Of a DNA stretch of 8,242 nt, positions 5,970-8,242 are shown piece after piece. Source of the DNA: Nitratifractor sp. (GTDB taxonomy: Bacteria; Campylobacterota; Campylobacteria; Campylobacterales; Sulfurovaceae); the NCBI GenBank assembly GCA_024762845.1, contig JANTGQ010000052.1, positions 1 to 8,242 on the forward strand, written 5' to 3'. Each line of letters begins with the position of its first letter. The stretch's first letter is position 1. The notes under the pieces are model-generated. The model was not told the origin of the DNA. It did not search any database and saw only the letters and a program-made list of their open reading frames with translations. Position numbers and translations under genes: made by a program.

Positions 5970-7007
5970 CTATTTTCCTTGCTGGTTTTTATACTCTTGA
6001 TCTACTGGTACTCTAAGTCTCATACCGACATATATTCTATTTGGGTTTCTAACTATATCTGGATTTGCAGCATATATTTTTGTATATGCTGATGCTCTAC
6101 CATACGCTCTATTCGCAATAGAGCTTAAAGTATCACCCTTTTTAACAACAATAAAACGCATCTCAGCTTGTCTGGTCTCTGCCTCAGCTTTAAGCTCTTT
6201 TTTGAGTTTTACTGTCTCTTTAGTCTGGTTTTTAGCTACCTCATCACTTTGTAAAATAGAATCAATCTCTTGCGATAGTTTTGAAAGCTCATCATCTCCA
6301 CCACCATTTTCTCCTACAACAACCTTGTTAAACGTATCAACCTTTTTGTTGCTTCCAGCTTTTACATTACCAGTTAATTTCTGTGGTGCCGCTGTCTTCT
6401 CGTTTTTAAGCGTATCTGTTTGTGCACTCTCGAGTGCTGCTGCCAACGCTGCATCATCCTGTTTTACTGTTGCTTTTGGTGTAGCAGAAGTACTCTTTGG
6501 TGCAGCAGCTTTCGATTTTGCCAACTCTTGCGCAACTAAAGCAGCAATCTTCGCCAAATCAGCTTGAGAGAGCGCTTTACCTGTTGTAGCAGTTGCAGCA
6601 GATTGAATTGCCTGCTCTTGGGCAGTTGGTTTTTTTACTGCAGCAACTTTTGGCTGGGCTGTGTTATTCTCGCTCTGTTTAGCCTCTTCCTCTTTTACCA
6701 TTTTTTCTAAATCGCTTACTTCGTTTTTACTTGCCTGGGCAGTTGTATCCGCGACAGCTTCGCTCTTAGCAGCCACCGTCTTCACAGGTGCTACTACAGC
6801 GCTTTTTGCGTTTGCCCCTGCACTATCCTGACTAAAGTATTTTCCGCCTAAAAATGCGATTAAACCAATTGCCAATATAAACAGAACCAAAAGTGCAATT
6901 AGAAGGATATAGAGAATCTTCTTATCTCCACTCCCCTCCTGTACTATAATAGGTGCTCCACCACCACTGCTTATTAAATCATCCAAGTTGTTTTTTTCAT
7001 TTCCCAT
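5970..7007 (-). CDS. Membrane-anchored LysM-domain protein
   Basis: The 345-residue product has an acidic, Gly/Ser-containing cytoplasmic N-terminus (1-30), one membrane helix (31-54), a long low-complexity Ala/Lys/Glu/Thr region (about 60-280) that is probably extended or partly helical in the periplasm, and a C-terminal LysM domain (284-334: FIVVKKGDTLSSIANRAYG through NRIYVGMRLRVP). LysM binds N-acetylglucosamine sugars of peptidoglycan, so the protein should link the inner membrane to the cell wall. The overall layout recalls FimV-type or other LysM scaffold proteins, but I cannot assign one. The ATG at 7007 has a strong AAGGAG SD. The gene sits between two paralogous rhodanese-like genes, 21 bases after the first and one base before the second. 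The Ala/Lys region is compositionally biased, so homology there would mislead. Confidence 0.9.
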   Translation of the reverse strand: MGNEKNNLDDLISSGGGAPIIVQEGSGDKKILYILLIALLVLFILAIGLIAFLGGKYFSQDSAGANAKSAVVAPVKTVAAKSEAVADTTAQASKNEVSDLEKMVKEEEAKQSENNTAQPKVAAVKKPTAQEQAIQSAATATTGKALSQADLAKIAALVAQELAKSKAAAPKSTSATPKATVKQDDAALAAALESAQTDTLKNEKTAAPQKLTGNVKAGSNKKVDTFNKVVVGENGGGDDELSKLSQEIDSILQSDEVAKNQTKETVKLKKELKAEAETRQAEMRFIVVKKGDTLSSIANRAYGRASAYTKIYAANPDIVRNPNRIYVGMRLRVPVDQEYKNQQGK

Positions 7008-7028
7008 ATGTAACTCCTTTTTCCTTAT

Positions 7029-7679
7029 TTACTGTTTTGGTTTATATACTTTTAAACCCAATATCTGCCAATACTGCATACCGCCACGATAATACTTTAC
7101 CTTATCCTTTGGATACCCAATCTCAAGCAGATTCTTCATAGCCCTGACACCCTGTTGGCACCATGGACCATTATCAAAAACCATCAGCTTTTGAGAATTT
7201 GCAAAATCCCATTTATCACCATTTTTCACAGCTCCCAAAATTGGTAGCACCTGATCTAAATAGACGTTTGAACTATCCGGATTTAGAATAGAAAACGGTA
7301 GGTTAATTGCTCCAGGTATAGTACCCTCTTTATACCACTTTGGTAATCTGGCATCTACCACAACACCTTCATTGTTTGTAACCACATTTTTTAAAAAATC
7401 TAAAACTTCTATCTCTCCATATGTCTCTATCCCCTTTATAGGTTCAAATGGTTGTACACAAAATGGTGGACACGGTCGAGATGTCTTTGTATATGAGTTT
7501 TTTAGTCGAAACTTCGTGTCCTGGATTCTGTCTATTCGCATAGGTGTTCCCAAAACATCTACATCTACATAAGGAATATCCTCAGATATCTTTACCTTGT
7601 AATCCTCACTCTGCGCAGCCCATAGTCCATTTTGCATTAAAATAAAACCAACAATTAGTAATGATTGTTTAATTTTCAT
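7029..7679 (-). CDS. Periplasmic rhodanese-like protein with CPPxC motif and altered active loop (paralogue 2)
   Basis: The 216-residue product begins at ATG 7679 (MKIKQSLLIVGFILMQNGLWAA, a signal peptide cut near A22), chosen over an in-frame ATG at 7826. The 7679 start has an AAAGGGAG SD and a signal sequence, while the extra 49 codons are AT-rich and overlap the promoter. It shares DIPYVDVD, RIQDT, TSRPCPPFC (C70/C74), VVDAR, TIPGAINLPFS and GYP...YYRGGMQYW with the paralogue two genes downstream. In the active loop the canonical cysteine is replaced by Asp169 (VFDNGPWCQQG), leaving C174 as the only loop cysteine. It may therefore use C174, or be non-catalytic and bind a thiol or metal. 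First gene of the operon, followed after 21 bases by the LysM gene. Confidence 0.88.
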   Translation of the reverse strand: MKIKQSLLIVGFILMQNGLWAAQSEDYKVKISEDIPYVDVDVLGTPMRIDRIQDTKFRLKNSYTKTSRPCPPFCVQPFEPIKGIETYGEIEVLDFLKNVVTNNEGVVVDARLPKWYKEGTIPGAINLPFSILNPDSSNVYLDQVLPILGAVKNGDKWDFANSQKLMVFDNGPWCQQGVRAMKNLLEIGYPKDKVKYYRGGMQYWQILGLKVYKPKQ

Positions 7680-7685
7680 CTGCAA

Positions 7686-7693
7686 CTCCCTTT
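7686..7693 (-). promoter_or_regulatory. Ribosome binding site that fixes the start of rhodanese paralogue 2
   Basis: AAAGGGAG on the minus strand ends 6 bases before the ATG at 7679. No comparable SD precedes the longer in-frame start at 7826, so the shorter protein with its signal peptide is preferred. Confidence 0.75.
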
Positions 7694-7785
7694 GTATATT
7701 AATAATAGTACCATAAAATCTAAATGATGAAAAAAAATATTTCATTTTTATAAAAAAATATAGTTTTTCTGGTAGCTTTAGAGAA

Positions 7786-7814
7786 ATATTATCACAATTA
7801 GTAATATTTTTCAA
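7786..7814 (-). promoter_or_regulatory. Sigma70-type promoter of the rhodanese-LysM-rhodanese operon
   Basis: On the minus strand a -35 TTGAAA (7814-7809) and a -10 TAATAT (7791-7786) are separated by exactly 17 bases. Transcription would begin near 7779 and leave an AT-rich leader of about 100 bases before the start codon. A weaker TACTAT -10-like site also lies near 7711, closer to the gene. Confidence 0.65.
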
Positions 7815-7906
7815 TAAATTTACCAATTTATATGCTTTTTAATTAACTTTTAAACATTAGATTAAAAAAAATCTCTTTTTTTTTCTTCAAAAGTGTAAAT
7901 TTGATG

Positions 7907-7912
7907 TATAAT
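7907..7912 (+). promoter_or_regulatory. Probable -10 box of the CAP-domain gene
   Basis: A perfect TATAAT on the plus strand sits 28 bases before the start codon, so transcription would begin near 7919 and give a leader of about 22 bases with an AAGG SD. The -35 is poor (a CTTCAA-like sequence at about 16 bases), but T-rich sequence upstream is common in Campylobacterota promoters. Confidence 0.5.
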
Positions 7913-7940
7913 ATATGGAATAATTCTCTAAAGGTTATGA

Positions 7941-8242
7941 ATGGTAAAAAGATATATCTCTCCAGCCCTACTATGCGCAACACTGCTAGTTGCCCAAAAT
8001 CAGTCACCAACTGGTGATAGTTTCCAAAGGGCGACTCCGATAAAAGTGCAACCCACTCAAGTACAATCATCTAAATCTAAGCTAACTATTAAACAAGCTG
8101 CTCTGCAGGCAATTAACAGTGTGCGTACACACCCACAGATATGCTCTAAACCAACAACTAAACTCAACTGGAACAAACATCTTTACAATATGTCTAAAGA
8201 GCACGCTATCGATATGGCAGTAACTGGACTACTGCAGCATAA
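7941..8242 (+). CDS. Exported CAP/SCP-domain protein, 3' end cut by window edge
   Basis: The first 100 codons are present. The N-terminus (MVKRYISPALLCATLLVA) is a signal peptide, probably cut before Q19, followed by a Gln/Ser/Thr-rich linker. From about residue 48 the sequence looks like the first part of a bacterial CAP (SCP/PR-1, YkwD-like) domain: QAALQAINSVRTHP, then LNWNKHLYNMSKEHAIDMA and a further histidine at H100, which fits the usual L.W...L...A..HA.DMA......H pattern with its paired histidines. CAP proteins are secreted and functionally diverse, so a role cannot be given. An AAGG SD lies 6 bases before the ATG at 7941; an ATG at 7937 is in another frame and stops soon after. It is the only plus-strand gene here and is divergent from the rhodanese operon. 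Confidence 0.8.
   Translation, partial: MVKRYISPALLCATLLVAQNQSPTGDSFQRATPIKVQPTQVQSSKSKLTIKQAALQAINSVRTHPQICSKPTTKLNWNKHLYNMSKEHAIDMAVTGLLQH

Larger units (their letters stand above)
7680..7940. other. AT-rich divergent intergenic region
   Basis: These 261 bases separate the rhodanese operon (minus) from the CAP-domain gene (plus). They contain the two promoters listed here, several A or T runs of seven to nine, and a small hairpin around 7728-7746 formed by ATGAAA and TTTCAT arms in the minus-strand leader. I see no RNA gene or credible protein gene in it. Confidence 0.6.

Noticed and set aside
6202..6567. Plus-strand 121-codon frame opposite the LysM gene
   Set aside because: Antisense of the Ala/Lys low-complexity region, where biased codons leave the opposite strand free of stops.
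7680..7826. Longer N-terminus for rhodanese paralogue 2 starting at 7826
   Set aside because: The added 49 codons are AT-rich, would begin upstream of the predicted transcription start, and would bury the signal peptide inside the protein.
7843..8070. Minus-strand 75-codon frame at the right edge
   Set aside because: Antisense to the CAP-domain gene and runs into the AT-rich intergenic region. No SD or domain.
1..8242. CRISPR array, insertion sequence, tRNA or rRNA
   Set aside because: I found no spaced direct repeats with unique spacers, no transposase motifs or terminal inverted repeats, and no tRNA or rRNA-like sequence.

Overview
This is an AT-rich stretch with compact gene packing and short SD-led intergenic gaps. 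Gene content and protein character (NosL with a Campylobacterota-like N-terminal extension, CPPxC rhodanese-like proteins, an OmpA lipoprotein with thrombospondin type 3 calcium repeats) suggest a Campylobacterota genome, perhaps of the Sulfurovum/Sulfurimonas kind. That assignment is an inference from style and is not proven by a marker gene. Apart from one gene at the right edge, everything is on the minus strand, so the biological reading order is right to left.

Right edge (7680-8242): an AT-rich divergent intergenic region carries a good promoter for the minus-strand genes and a probable one for a plus-strand gene. The plus-strand gene encodes an exported CAP/SCP-domain protein and is cut by the window end.

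Envelope operon (7679 to 5324, minus): a periplasmic rhodanese-like protein, a membrane-anchored LysM protein, and a second rhodanese-like protein that is a paralogue of the first. After a 173-base gap with a candidate terminator and a strong sigma70-type promoter comes a second unit (5150 to 3785): an OmpA-family lipoprotein with calcium-binding repeats, then a 41-residue membrane protein starting one base after its stop codon. A GC-rich hairpin followed by T residues ends this unit.

NosL/ABC operon (3631 to 1, minus): a secreted NosL-type copper protein, an 84-residue single-pass membrane protein, an FtsX/LolC-type permease, its LolD-type ATPase, and a polytopic membrane protein with a CPFC motif that leaves the window at base 1. 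The five genes are separated by 9, -11, 3 and -4 bases, so they are almost certainly co-transcribed and partly translationally coupled. The most interesting reading is that this is a copper (or copper-thiol) handling module for a cuproenzyme, built on a mechanotransmission-type ABC transporter rather than the classical NosDFY. The two rhodanese-like paralogues, with an unusual CPPxC motif and a changed active-site loop, are the second point of interest.
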